DNA from: Coniella vitis
Lineage: Eukaryota; Ascomycota; Sordariomycetes; Diaporthales; Schizoparmaceae
Length of the DNA stretch: 64,000 nt
NCBI GenBank assembly: GCA_011317545.1
Contig: WUJK01000013.1
Coordinates: 806,001 to 870,000, forward strand
Direction: 5' to 3'
Positions 1 through 11,482 of this stretch are shown in pieces. Numbering within the stretch: position 1 is the stretch's first letter; every line of letters begins with the position of its first letter. The translations under genes were made by a program, and so were the position numbers. The notes under the pieces are model-generated. The model did no database searches. It was given only the letters and a program-made list of their open reading frames with translations, and was not told the origin of the DNA.

Positions 1-533
1 ACAGCGAGAATCCCTGCTCGCCTCAACGAAAGGTCCCCAGACCCGAAACACCAGAGTTTTTGTGGCAGTCTCGTTATGAAGAGGTCCGAAGCATAAAACC
101 TCCATGGACTGCCCTGGGAGTCACATGGGCACCCGACGGAACGTGCAAAGTTTGGCGAATTTCTTGGTTTGACGAATGGGTGTTTTTTGTTCTTCTTATT
201 CTTCTTCTTCGTGCTGCTGGGATTCAGTGCAACCTTTATTTCATTTCTATCATTGCAATTTTGCGACCCACGACTACAGCCTCGGTACTTACACCACACA
301 CAAACACACATACAAGCACACAAAAAAGAAAACGTGAAAGAGTCTTTCGAAAAATCGCTTCTGTACAGCCAGCCAGTCTAAACTACCAAACACAGAGCTG
401 ACAGGCAATTCATTGTCGACTCAAAAACGAAAATCAACCGACTGGAAGCCGTCAAGGCTGGGGGAAAACACACCTCGGGCGCCAAACCCCTTTCGCCGAG
501 TCCGGGTTCCGAAGCGGGGGCACAGCAACAAGC
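1..533. other. Left edge, no complete gene recognised
   Basis: No convincing gene is visible. The reading frame of the downstream NLR-like gene is open back to about 402, just after a possible acceptor (CTGACAG ending at 404), so an upstream exon is possible. I find no NACHT P-loop anywhere in this stretch. It includes a T-rich run near 181-215 and a CA/AC-rich run near 290-325. Confidence 0.5.
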
Positions 534-1907
534 ATGGACTCCAGGATGTTGTCGAGCTTTAGCGGAAGCGTGCAATTACCCGCAGTCATACCCGAGTACA
601 GCGCCGACGACATTGAAGGGTATATCGAAGCACGCCTTTCCGAGGACATTGAGGAACGGAGCGCGCTGGCAGCGCGGTTGAAGGAGAAGGCAGGCGGTGT
701 GCAACAGTGGGCGGTTATGGCAACGACGATAGCCAACGAGGCGAGCCAGGACGGCATCTCTGGGGAGGTGATCTTGGGCATGCTGGACGACATAGCGCCA
801 ACAACACCGGCGCGGATGGATGATTTGTATGTGTGGAAGCTCTCCCGGTTGAATGCTGTGGAAAAGGCACAGGCGTTGGTGGTGATGCAGTGGGTCGTGC
901 TGGCACCGGAGCCATTACGACTGAATGATCTGCTTGTCGCGCTGAGGTTGACACTTGCGATTCGCCAGAGTCAGCGGAGCGCAAAACATCCGGCATGGGA
1001 CCAGAACACGGTGCTGGATATACCGCAGAGCCTGTCCTTGAAAGACTTGGACGCCGCTGCTGCGAGTGACGAAACGACTGCCGGCATTCCGACCGACTCG
1101 CCCGCAGCGTTTTGGAAATGGCTCCAGCACATTTCACAGGGTCTGCTCGAATTTGATTCTAAAACCGGGCCCGAGTCCAAATCACACAACGAGCCACTGG
1201 GCAAGAAGCAGCTGCGCCCAGTTCATGATTCTGTGCTCCGATTCTTCCGCAGAGGTCGGGGCTTTCAGACCCTGCTACCTCCCCCGTCTGACCCAAAGAC
1301 GAGGCTCCCCTCAACCGACAGGCTGATTGACAGCAGCAACTACACCCTGCTGCACGCTTGCATCGAGTTCCTCAACATGGCAGAGTTTGAACAGCTGGGC
1401 TGGAACACGGAGGCCGAGAGTCCGACAGGCACAGACGGCCCAATGTTGGGAGGCGTGGGCCAGATGGACATGCCCGCGTCGTCGTATTCATTCCTGCGAT
1501 ACGTCGCCAACAACTTTGTATTCCATCTCCTCTGCCCTCGACAGATGAGGTATTTCCTGCCACAAGTGAAGCTCCTGCAGCTTTTTACAGCCAACAACTG
1601 TCGCATATGGAGGAGATGGACTTACCTTTTGGGGTTCAGCATCCAGGCCGCAAACCCAGACGTTATGCTCCACCAGGTGAACAAGGGCAAGACGCAAAGA
1701 TTGCTGCAGCCAGTATACGGCGCCAAGTACAGGCTGGCGCGGGTGCTTCGGAGAGCGTGGAAGACTGCCCTAACGCAGCAAGAGGCAAAGACATTGAATC
1801 TGTCGAGACGCCCATCCAAGGCGACCGAACTGTCACGCTTCAAATTGGATTTTGGACCTTCTTCGGGGTCGTTGATTTCTGCAATCCAGACGATAGAAGT
1901 CCACTAA
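534..1907 (+). CDS. NLR-like (NACHT/STAND) protein fragment lacking the P-loop
   Basis: The 457-residue product resembles the part of fungal NACHT NLR proteins just after the nucleotide-binding core. It opens with the stretch that ends in DDIEGYIEARL, followed by a helical region (KAGGVQQWAVM), a segment ending in LDDIAP, and the winged-helix-like LAPEPLRLNDLLVALRL. Further on are HDSVLRFF and SYSFLRYVANNFVFHLLC, positions that in this family resemble the region before the C-terminal repeats. The family uses an N-terminal P-loop and Walker B for NTP binding in self/non-self recognition. Neither motif is present here or in the 533 bases upstream, and no ANK, WD40 or TPR repeats follow. It could be the 3' part of a longer gene whose first exons lie outside the window, or a degraded copy. 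The start at 534 is simply the first ATG in the frame. Confidence 0.55.
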   Translation: MDSRMLSSFSGSVQLPAVIPEYSADDIEGYIEARLSEDIEERSALAARLKEKAGGVQQWAVMATTIANEASQDGISGEVILGMLDDIAPTTPARMDDLYVWKLSRLNAVEKAQALVVMQWVVLAPEPLRLNDLLVALRLTLAIRQSQRSAKHPAWDQNTVLDIPQSLSLKDLDAAAASDETTAGIPTDSPAAFWKWLQHISQGLLEFDSKTGPESKSHNEPLGKKQLRPVHDSVLRFFRRGRGFQTLLPPPSDPKTRLPSTDRLIDSSNYTLLHACIEFLNMAEFEQLGWNTEAESPTGTDGPMLGGVGQMDMPASSYSFLRYVANNFVFHLLCPRQMRYFLPQVKLLQLFTANNCRIWRRWTYLLGFSIQAANPDVMLHQVNKGKTQRLLQPVYGAKYRLARVLRRAWKTALTQQEAKTLNLSRRPSKATELSRFKLDFGPSSGSLISAIQTIEVH

Positions 1908-2478
1908 CATCCCCAAAGAGGTGGGAAAGCCAAAAAAAAAAATAAAACCAAAAATAAAATAAAAATTAATTGATTGATTAATTGCTCATTGGGACCTTAT
2001 GTTGCTCGATGAATGCCGTGTATAGTCAGCTCTGAGGGTGATATGTCTGCTTTGCAAAGGCTTCTCTCTGCGTCTCATCAGACGTCCAGATAACGCGACC
2101 AGTAGTTGATTGGCGATTCGTAAATAGATAGATGGCAACGATGATGAAGCCTTTCAATGAGAGGGATTGCCTATTCCAAGTTAAAACAGAGGGCTAGGGG
2201 CTAGAGAATAGCCCATGAGGCGCAGCTGCCAGACCGCCCAACTGACTAAGCCAGTTTAATCAAGCAGGCGGTGTAGGACAAATGCGGGATGTGAAGACTG
2301 CGGTTTGGTCATTGTTTTCTGCCGCCTGCGTTCCTAACCTTTTTATTCTGCCTACCGTGCCAACCACCCTGAACAACCTGCGACCAAGCCGTGACAATGC
2401 GTGTCTATTCCTTCAGCACACCTTTTTAACATTCTCGGTTCTTCCTTCTTCGTCCAAAAAAAATCCCAGCCTGTTCTC
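1908..2478. other. Intergenic, AT-rich 3' region then promoter
   Basis: An A-rich/ATTA-rich run at about 1931-1985 probably belongs to the 3' UTR of the NLR-like gene. The rest is the presumed upstream region of the mitochondrial factor gene. I see no further gene. Confidence 0.5.
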
Positions 2479-4842
2479 ATGTTCAGACTAGCTCGCCACT
2501 ATGAACGAGCTCTGTACCTCACTTCTCGGCGACCCGCGGCCTGCCTGAGGGCTGCTGGCGTTCCGCCAGCTTCCGGGACGACCACCACGATTGCATTATC
2601 AACCCGACACTATGCCGCCCAGTCCAAGAATCTAGACGAGCAGCAAGCTGGCGGGAAGTCCCAGGAGACTGAGGAGCTCGAAAAACCAAAGATCAAGCGC
2701 ACAAGGAAAAAGACAACCGTCGAGGAAGCTGGGTTGCCCACTGGCGAGCAACCCGAGAAACCAAAGATCAAGCGCACAAGAAAGAAAACAACCGACGAGG
2801 AATCTGGGGGGTTGCCCTCCAGCGAGGAACCCGAGAAACCAAAGATCCAGCGAACAAGAAAGACGGCCGACGATGAGTCCGCGAAACCTAACGAGCCGCG
2901 TGTCTTGAAGCCTGGGGTCATCAACTTCTTCGCCGACCACCCTGTCGCCAAACAATTGCACGACTCAGGTATATACTCGCACGTTTCTCGGAGGCGCGTA
3001 AAGAGCAGACAGATGTTATCAGGCATCAACCATGGGACACAATCTGATGTTCCGCGTGGGCAAGAAGAGACACAAGACAAAGGCTGGACAAGTATATCGC
3101 CAGACGGCGGTTGGAGTGTGCACTTGGTTCCCAATGCCGACCGGTCCAGGATTCACGTTGTCAACGAAGATCTCGTCAAGGAAACAATTGACTATATTGC
3201 TCCCACGCTTAAACGCCACGAGGGTTGTGACCTCATATCCCTCAACCCAGGCGTCGGTATCTGGGACAAAGCCCTGCATGAAGCTGTCAAGCCGCGCTCG
3301 CATTTGTTGCTCGAACCGGAAGCAGCCTTCTATGAACCATACTTGCAACCGCTCCTCAAAAAGCAGGGCGTCCGCGTTATCCCGCAATCTGGCATTGTAT
3401 GGGACGAGCTGAACCGGATCCTGACGCCCGAGTACCTTCCTCACCAAGTCGAGATTGACCGGGACCCTCACAAACCAGCGCCTCGCAACGATACACTACT
3501 CGTCACCATGAACCTTGCCATGAACCCCAAAAAACGCTTTGGTATCTTCGACTCGGTCTCGCGCTTGGTCATATACCAGCTTGTCCAGAGCATGCGCACA
3601 TCGACATTGTTTCAAAAGTACGGCAAGGTGCGCATGTTGATCTGGATTCCCGACGATGAGAAAGCGCAGCTTCTACCTCGCAACGTCTTCCACCGCACCA
3701 AGCTGGCCGTTCAGGGCGAGCTGACAACCGAGTATATTGCCGAAGTCGTCAGCCACGACAAGATGTTGAACCCCATGACGGTGAGCAAGAAGAGCGAGAA
3801 GCTTCGCTACGGCCAAATGGACCTCGAAAGTGTACGGCAAGCTCTCGTCAAAATGCGTGACAATGGCTACAAATTACCCCCGGGCCGCAAGTCCTGGATG
3901 GTGCAGCAATTCGAACAGATGGGCCTCGACCTAGACACGCCAATTCCCTTGACGATGCCCATCACCATCCAAGAAAAGACGACGGAAAAAGAATACCAGC
4001 GCTTGCTTGCGCTCAAAGAGGCAGGCAAGATATCTCCCATAAGCACCGAGGCCACGCGACTCCGGCGACTCAACCACTATCACACACGGCAAGACCGCGA
4101 AGAGACTCGCCTCTTTCAGTGGATCCGCCGTTACGACGCCATCGTGCAGCAGTATATCGACGCCGACCGTCTTCCCACACAAAAGGAGCGCGACGAGGCC
4201 CGCGCCGAGGCCAAAAAGCAGGAAGACATCTTTGATGCCCAACGCGATCTGCTCTCTCTCCAGATGAAAGCCTACACTCTTCAGGCGCGCGACCAGCTGC
4301 ACATGATGCGGCAGCCGCCCGAGCTCGGCAACATTCTCAACTGGGACCGCCGGCCGTGGGAGCCACTTGTCGCATTGCCAACAGATTTCTTTCCCAATGC
4401 GCCAAGCTGCCTTCTCGACATCCAGCCTAGCGACGCGCACCCGCTGCTCCGTCAAGCTGGGCCGGGCAGCAACAATGAAGGCGACATCTTTGACCTCGTC
4501 CTAAGCACCCTGATGTGGGGGATGTCGAGCAAGATCCCGACCGCGCTGGACCACGTCTGGCCGGGGACGCAGGTTGAAATTGCGCATAACATCAAGTCGC
4601 TCGAGGACGCAAGTAAAGGCGGTGTCCCCCTAACCGGATCCATGGCATTGTCGGTGCGGATTGCCAACAAGCACCAGCTGATTGAAATTGCGCAAGAGTT
4701 TATCAAGTGGCCGTTCCGACCAGGATATGCGGAGCTTGTGGGTCGGTTGGCGGATGTGCATACGTCTGATGAGATTGCTCTTCCTGCTGCTACGGCTGCG
4801 GATGAGGCTATGGGACCGCTTGCGGAGGGCTTGGGTGATTGA
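2479..4842 (+). CDS. Mitochondrial transcription factor 1-like (rRNA adenine dimethyltransferase family) protein
   Basis: The single-exon product of 787 residues resembles the filamentous-fungal Mtf1 group. These are relatives of KsgA/Dim1 dimethyltransferases that act as mitochondrial RNA polymerase specificity factors. I chose the ATG at 2479 because it begins a basic, Arg-rich, acid-poor leader (MFRLARHYERALYL) typical of a mitochondrial presequence; an in-frame ATG at 2401 would add 26 residues. A low-complexity linker (about residues 67-137) carries three near-copies of EKPKIKRTRKK. The methyltransferase-like core starts near residue 255 with NPGVGIWDKAL, the degenerate SAM-motif position, followed by HLLLEPE and later LLVTMNLAMNPKKRFG. 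The C-terminal third is charged, probably helical, and long for this family. Function is inferred from family resemblance; loss of methylation activity is usual in Mtf1 proteins but cannot be shown here. Confidence 0.72.
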   Translation: MFRLARHYERALYLTSRRPAACLRAAGVPPASGTTTTIALSTRHYAAQSKNLDEQQAGGKSQETEELEKPKIKRTRKKTTVEEAGLPTGEQPEKPKIKRTRKKTTDEESGGLPSSEEPEKPKIQRTRKTADDESAKPNEPRVLKPGVINFFADHPVAKQLHDSGIYSHVSRRRVKSRQMLSGINHGTQSDVPRGQEETQDKGWTSISPDGGWSVHLVPNADRSRIHVVNEDLVKETIDYIAPTLKRHEGCDLISLNPGVGIWDKALHEAVKPRSHLLLEPEAAFYEPYLQPLLKKQGVRVIPQSGIVWDELNRILTPEYLPHQVEIDRDPHKPAPRNDTLLVTMNLAMNPKKRFGIFDSVSRLVIYQLVQSMRTSTLFQKYGKVRMLIWIPDDEKAQLLPRNVFHRTKLAVQGELTTEYIAEVVSHDKMLNPMTVSKKSEKLRYGQMDLESVRQALVKMRDNGYKLPPGRKSWMVQQFEQMGLDLDTPIPLTMPITIQEKTTEKEYQRLLALKEAGKISPISTEATRLRRLNHYHTRQDREETRLFQWIRRYDAIVQQYIDADRLPTQKERDEARAEAKKQEDIFDAQRDLLSLQMKAYTLQARDQLHMMRQPPELGNILNWDRRPWEPLVALPTDFFPNAPSCLLDIQPSDAHPLLRQAGPGSNNEGDIFDLVLSTLMWGMSSKIPTALDHVWPGTQVEIAHNIKSLEDASKGGVPLTGSMALSVRIANKHQLIEIAQEFIKWPFRPGYAELVGRLADVHTSDEIALPAATAADEAMGPLAEGLGD

Positions 4843-6539
4843 TTGACGGATAGATAGCAGTTCCGTCGCGAGGGCCGGGTATACATTGGTTATAGATCCA
4901 GCAGCATGTCACGTTCTTGCATATCTCTACCGTCTCTTCCAAGAATTCATTTTCATGCTTTCCTCGTCAGGATATCGTCACGTGGGCATTGATGGATTAT
5001 CCAAGGAAAGACGGGATGGAATAGAGCCAAGCCCAGAGCGACAGGGATGCGCTATTCTACGGCACAGAAAATGGCCTGGCCTTGCGGATGTATAAAGTAA
5101 CTCGGCCACGATACTACTGGGTAGTCCTTGGGGCTGTTTTGCTTGGTTTCCAAGTTTGCTTCTTGGGGGCAGCGATACTTGCTGAATGAAAACCATTTAG
5201 CCCTTTCAGCACGAGCCCTCTCTACTGGCTGACGGTTGCAGCTCTGTTGAAGGACGCCCGGGTAAAGAAATAGATGCTAGTGGCTGGAGGGTTTGAATCG
5301 CGTGGCTTCTCGGGACCAGTTTCAGGCGGGAAGGCTGTGCTCAAAGTGCTTTTCCAACCCAAACTCAAAGTATAGTCTGTCTCCTCTCTCGATTCTGTCT
5401 CGGTTGCACATGGTTAGAAAAATAAGAGAGGGGTAATAGGCAGATCCGAACACTATCTCAATAGCGATACGCGAGAAACATAAAACTGTCATTACCCGAG
5501 ACAAGGCGTTACAGAAGCGGGAAGGGCTTAAGTGCTGAGTGCCTGAGTTCTACGTACTTTGAAAGCACTTGGTTGGCTTTACAGCACCCTTTAGTAGCTG
5601 TTTAGTCCTAGCCCGGCCGTTTCTTCGCAGGTCCCTGGGCGTCGATGATCTGGGCGCTAGAGGTGTGCAGGGTGTGCTACTATCTATAGGTACTATGGCT
5701 GTTGGAGAAAGGCTGTATTAGAAGCAACAACCAACATTTCCAGGTACCATCGTACAGATTCCGGCCCCCCCCCCAACCAGCTGTCGAAGCTTCTCGGTAG
5801 GGGCTGCATAGTTCAGGGGTTGAACAGGCCAGCAAGCCCAGGCCAGTCCGTGCCCATTAGGGTCTGTGGGTGGGTACAGCCCAGAGAGCCCTGGAGAAGA
5901 GAGGTTCTAGAATGGACAGGCTGGGCTGGCAGGCCCTCGCTAGCGAGACAGTGACGCTCCTTGACCTTTCTTGCCTGCCTCTCCATCTCGGCCACCATCA
6001 CGCCTCCATGCCTTCTTGTTGACCTTCTTCTGCCATGCTGCTACCAACGACAGATGCGCCCTGATCCACAGCCCAGCAGTAAGCCACAAGACAGCAGGCA
6101 GCCGTGACAGCTGCCATCTCACGCACATCTGCACACGGCGCAGACACATTGCATTCGGACCTGGCGACGCAAGAGTGCGACGCTGACGGATAGACAGCCC
6201 GGCGCCGCTCTGTTCTCGTGTTGGGTTTGATTCCACCAACACTTCCTTGCTACAACAATAGCAAACATACTTGTCGCTTCCTGCGTGGCACTCCCAGTCC
6301 TTTCTTGCATCCTGCCCGCCACAGCCTCTCCGGACCGACTTTGACGAGGACCAGCCAGCGAACCTCTCGCGACAAACACGACACCGACGCCAACACCGAC
6401 GTCTACGGCGTTCTGTCCCGACCCTCCTTCCTTTTGCCTGGCGGCTCTCCGGCCTTCTAATCCGCGAACGCGCCAATAAGCCGCCGTCCCTTCTTTCCAA
6501 ACCTCGCCGGAGCATGTCCACACGCGCCACGGCGCCATA
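4843..6539. other. Intergenic region
   Basis: No gene is supported. A C homopolymer lies near 5763-5776. The last 300 bases before 6540 are pyrimidine- and GC-rich and look like the leader of the glycosyltransferase gene. The long antisense frame there (5940-6866, minus) is low-complexity Arg/Gly and is not accepted as a gene. Confidence 0.5.
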
Positions 6540-8750
6540 ATGCCGCACAAGATGCGCTCCCCAGCGTTTCCCCCCCGACGACCCTCGGCCATCCTGCGCT
6601 ACCTCATTCCGGCATTCATCATCATCACCCTCTTCTACTACCTGCGACCAGCGCCCCATGACCCGCTCCTCTCCGCCACCTCCTCTCCGGGAGGACAGCA
6701 AGCACAAGCCAACCCCCGACCCGGGGCTCAGACCAAGCCAGATCCAAACGGCCAGGGCAGCGGCCAGCTTAGACAGCAGAGGCCCTCGGGCAAGACAGGC
6801 GAAGTTTCCTCCGACTACACCGCCAAGCAGCAGCACGAGATCAACCAGCCAGCGTTGCCCCAGCAAGAACCTATATCAGACAAAGACGGTAGCAGCAGCA
6901 ATAACAACAAGTACACGGCTGGGACACACCCCATCGACCGGTTGATTGCCACAGCCGAGAAGCAATGGCAAGACACCATCGCCGACGAGTCTCACTCGCT
7001 AGCCGAAGCCGCCGCTGCCTACCGCAAGAAACGAGGGCGCCACCCACCGCCCGGCTTTGACCAGTGGTACAAGTTTGCAGCCGACAAGAACGCCGTCATG
7101 GTCGAGTCCTTTTGGGACCAAATCTACCACGATCTGGAGCCCTTTTGGGCGCTCCCTGCCAATGAGATTCGCAAGGGAGCATGGGACTACGAAATGACCA
7201 TCAACGTGCGGAATGGCGTCGCGACGGCTGGCAGCGACTGGTTCTGGACCCAGATCTGGCTGAGCCTTGTGCAGACGATTCAGCATTTGCTGCCAGACAT
7301 GGATATAGCGCTGAATGCCATGGACGAGCCGCGACTGGTGGTGCCGTGGGAGACCATCAAAGAGTACATGAACAAGGCGAGTGCATCGAGGGGCATGGTG
7401 CCCGCCAAGGATGCGCTAAACACGTATGAGAAGCTGGCACCCCCAGGCCAGGGCGCGGATAAGGATGTCCAGCTGCCAGACAAAGATTGGGAGGGAACAA
7501 GTAAGTTGCAAGGAGAGAGAGGTTGTCTCTTGTCCCTCTCTACTGTGTGATCCGTGCTTACCAGATGCGTTGCCACAGAACCCTACTGGAAAGTCGCACG
7601 ACGAGGCTGCAGCCCCGACAGTGCAGCGCGCAAAGCCGAAACCATGACCGATTTCGACCACACACCCGCCTTCACCTCTACCTTTTCCGAAGCGCACATG
7701 TATGAGGGTTTCGTGGCCAACTACACGCTCTCAACCAACATCTGCCACCAGCCGGACCTGCAAGGGCTTAATGGCATGTTCATCGAGCCGCTGACCGTTT
7801 CGGCGACCAAGACGCTGTTCCCCATGTTTGGCGGGTCCAAGCTGTCCATCAACAACGAGATTCTCCTGCCCGCGCCCATGTACTGGAATGAAGAAGAACG
7901 CTTCACGGGCGGTGGTGACACGGGTGTTGCGTGGCCGCTCAAGTACGACGGTGTGGTCTGGCGAGGTGTCGCGACAGGAGGCAAGAACCGTGCTGACAAC
8001 TGGCGCGCGTTCCAACGCCACCGGTTCGTCGCCATGAACAATGCGACCAAGATTGCGCGCGCAGAGGACTGGACGGAGATTCCAGCCAACTTCGAGCTCC
8101 CCTCGCCCGCAACGTACAACCTCGCCGCGCAAATGCCAATCGCTCCCGGTTCCCCCAAGACGAAACTCGCCAACTGGGTGGGAAGCTGGTCTGACGTGGC
8201 GTTTGTCGATCTCATGTGCGAGCAAGAAGAAGAAGGCGGACAGTGTTCCTACACGTCGCCGCACTTTGCTGTGCAAGAGGGCATCAAGCTTTCGGACCAG
8301 TTTAACTGGAAGTATTTGCCTGATATTGACGGTAACTCGTTTTCGGGCCGATATCTGGGATTTCTCCGGTCGACGAGTCTGCCCATCAAGGCGACAGTGT
8401 ATCGGGAGTGGCATGATTCGAGATTGCTAGCGTGGAAACATTTTGTGCCGATGGACAATCGCTTCAGTGACTGGTTTGGAATCATGGAGTATTTCCTGGG
8501 CTATGATGGGATGCCTGGCGCAACCAAGGATCATGCCAAGAGGGCAGCAGGAGAAAAAGCGCACGAGGACAACAAGAGACCAAGCCACGACGCAGCTGCG
8601 GAAAAGATTGCGACCGAGGGCAAAGCGTGGGCGGAAAAGGTGCTGCGTCGGGAGGATATGCAGATCTATGTGCTGCGGTTGTTGCTGGAGTATGCGCGTG
8701 TGAGTGATGAGCGGAGGGAGAAGATGGGATGGGTTGGGGATTTGATATGA
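6540..8750 (+). CDS. CAP10/GT90-type glycosyltransferase, type II membrane protein
   Basis: Two exons (6540-7500, 7579-8750) encode 710 residues. The 78-nt intron has donor GTAAGT and acceptor CCACAG and joins ...WEGT to PYWKVARRGCSPDS. A short basic N-terminus is followed by one membrane anchor at about residues 17-37 (ILRYLIPAFIIITLFYYL), then a Pro/Gln-rich stem and the catalytic domain. Family signatures include HPPPGFDQWYKFA, the KYDGVVWRGVATGG block followed by RFVAMNN, and NSFSGRYLGFLRSTSLPIK before ATVYREWHDSRLLAWKHFVPMDNRFSDW split over adjacent positions. CAP10-like enzymes act in the Golgi; the best studied are cryptococcal capsule and beta-1,2-xylosyltransferases. The donor and acceptor sugars of this protein cannot be read from sequence. 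The C-terminus ends in the Arg/Glu-rich helix typical of the family. Confidence 0.88.
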
Positions 8751-11482
8751 GACGATTTCAGACGAATTGCATTGGGTGGTTGGGTCTCTTTCTTTGAAAT
8801 TGGGCGCGTTCCCGAAGAGTGTATAGTATGTACAATAAGTTTTTTTGTTTTTTCCCTTCTTTTTCGTTCGAAAAGAAAAGAAAAAGGAGACGGAGTTTTG
8901 CGAGCTTTGATTCCCTTGGTTTTTTCATACACCTGTATAGAGGTTTGATTGAGGTGGTGGATGGTTTGGAATCGGCATCCCAATCGACAAAGTCAGTCAA
9001 GTAGATTCAAGTCTGAGAAAAGCAAAGGAAAGGAGAACAACAAGATCTGTGGAATGGAGGCCTTCTGGTGTGTGGTGGGTGGCTTTGTTCTTTATGCCGA
9101 ACATTGTCTCCAACTCGCCAGTGCCCGACTTGCCGGCGAGCACAGCGGGTTGAGGATAGGAATGGAATGCCATGTTTCGCCGGATTAAGCAAGGGATGAT
9201 AGGGGTATGGATGAGACTCGAGGCTGTATACATAGTACTATGTAGTTATAACCAAGCCAGAGAAGCTATTTTATATAATAAAAAAAGAGTGGTCGCCGCT
9301 CTGCTTCTCTAGTGTGATGTATTGGGGCACTGAGTGTTTCGCTACCTTCTTTTTTTGCTGAGATGTTGCTATTGTAGGAGTGTACTATCGCCAATAGACC
9401 TTACCGTGTGCTCAATGGTGTTTTGGTATTGCTTTCGTTCTTGATAGTTCTTGGGCTATGACGGGACTATGCTCCTTTTCAGGGGAAGCCCGTGACGGTC
9501 TGCTTCTTCCAATGAGCGTCAAGTTGGCCCTACCCCTTCTTTGCTTTGACGCCTCACTGTCTCTCTATTCTTTCCCCTACCACAGCAAGGCTGTCTGTCT
9601 ACAGACATCATCAACGGACCTTGACTTCCATAAGAGAGCGCCGAACCCGTGTCCGTGGCATCCGCAACAGTCGCGCGTCGACTCCACCACCTACATAGTA
9701 CTTCGATTTGTCGGCCATGGCGGCCCCCACAAGGGCTTATCCACATAATTGCCAAAAGATCTGATAATATTTCCTTTTTTTCTCCCCCTTGTTCTGCTTT
9801 CTCTTGGTGGAGGGGCAATCACTGGTTTCATTGTACGTAGTAGGGAAGCTGGCTTGGGCTTTTGTATCTTTACTACTTGTAGTTGTTCGAGAAGATACTC
9901 TTGAAACGCTCGAGATGGACGGCCTGCTCGTACTCGTTTTGACGACGAGGATACATCATAGTAGTACACCAACAGGCTCAGAACACGGCAGAGCAAGGCA
10001 GAGCAAAGCGCCGGTTGCGGGCGCGCCTACTATGCTGCACGATGCTATACAGAGTACTACCATAGTATGTATACAGTGAACGACAAGCCCAAATGAGTGG
10101 GACTCCTTTTTGGGTGGTGGGGACACGCTGACAAGCCTAACATGGGGGCCCTGGGGCCCTGCTGGGGCTACTGGACAGTGCCTCGGTTACCAGCTGCTAG
10201 GGCACTCAATACCCCAATCCCACCTGCTGCAATCGTACATGGGCCGTTTTAAGATAGCGCAGATTGATAGAGATGCATGCGAGTTTCCAACACCATTTTA
10301 TGCTTTTGGAATATAACCAAACAAAGAGCCAGTGCATCATCCCCTTACATTGTGAGTTCTATTCTGCTCGTGGCAAGCACTTGTGCTTGGCCGGCCACAG
10401 GGCCTGAAGGTGGCACAGTCCAGCTGGACCGTAGATGAACAGTGCACGCATATTGTCGCTCCCCACCCAATCAGATAACAACAGGCAACCCAAGGAGGCC
10501 CATCCCGGGCTGGCCTGGCAGGCCCTGGCAAACAAGCGCAAGAGCGGGGCAGCAGTTGACCGTTAAGCGCAGGTGATGGCTATTCCTGCTTTTAGGGGAA
10601 AACACCAAAAGCCCTGGAATCACCACGAACCCGCACAGCCCTTTTCCGCGTCCTGTGTCGCTCGCGCGCCCTCGCTCGGCCGCATTGTTCAAGCCCGTCC
10701 CCGGTGGAATGCCTGTGTTTTCGTTACGGCATTAGCGCTCAATGGCGTGTGACGAGCGAGAGGGGCAGCGTGGGAGACGAGAAAACACGACCAGCGGCCC
10801 ACGCAGCCACAAAGAGACCGAACGAGGCCGGCCTGCCTGCGATGGCCAGACGAAAGACAGCCGGGACGAAGCGGCGGATGGCTGACGAGGCACGGACACT
10901 CAGCTGATGCGGCACGATGGATTGCCGAGGCGGACGAGCAGCTGCTCCAAGTACAAAAGGGGCGGCCATGGACGGCGCCGACGAGGGCATCGTCTAGTTC
11001 TGGTCAGTTCTCACTTCTCTTCCCACCACAAGCATCGCCAACACCGGCTCTTTGCACCGTTTCTGCCTGTACTAGTGGCCTTTGCCTGAGTCTCCGCCAC
11101 ACCACGTGCTCGCACTCTCCTCCGCCTCACCACACACCCATCCTCTCCACGCAGCCTCGCATCCATCTGGTACAATCCCACAAGTCGCGGCCAGCTGACC
11201 CAGCCAAGACCAAGACACTCACCTCCCATCCAGCCTTGCCTTGTCTTGCCCTGCCTTGCCTTGGCTCTGCCTGCCGCCCGCCCTAAACGGCAACACGGGG
11301 ATCGCTCCAGACGTCATCCGCACGCTCGACGCTACCGCGCTGCCACAAAGGAAATCCACACCGCGCCTCGGGGGCTAGCTCAGCAGCTACCACTTGCACC
11401 TCTTGCCATCCCATCCTGTCATTCTGCCGTTTCATCCATCTCTCCACCACACCCACCGCTCTACCTCCTGCATACAGCTACC
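8751..11482. other. Long intergenic region with palindrome and CT-rich leader
   Basis: About 2.7 kb without a supported gene. It holds the 16-nt palindrome at 9229-9244, another TACATAGTA copy at 9692, G/C-rich GGGGCCC-type runs near 10145-10175, and from about 11000 a pyrimidine-rich leader with CCTTG/CCTGC pentamer repeats (about 11234-11275) running up to the arginase ATG. Short frames here lack any family resemblance. Confidence 0.5.
9229..9244. repeat. Perfect 16-nt palindrome built from two TACATAGTA copies
   Basis: The sequence TACATAGTACTATGTA equals its own reverse complement. It consists of two overlapping copies of a 9-mer that recurs through the intergenic DNA of the window. It lies about 480 bases downstream of the glycosyltransferase stop, with no gene near it on the right. 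Confidence 0.9.

Noticed and set aside
5940..6866. 308-codon minus frame
   Set aside because: Low-complexity Arg/Gly composition, overlaps the start of the GT90 gene antisense and lacks any domain.
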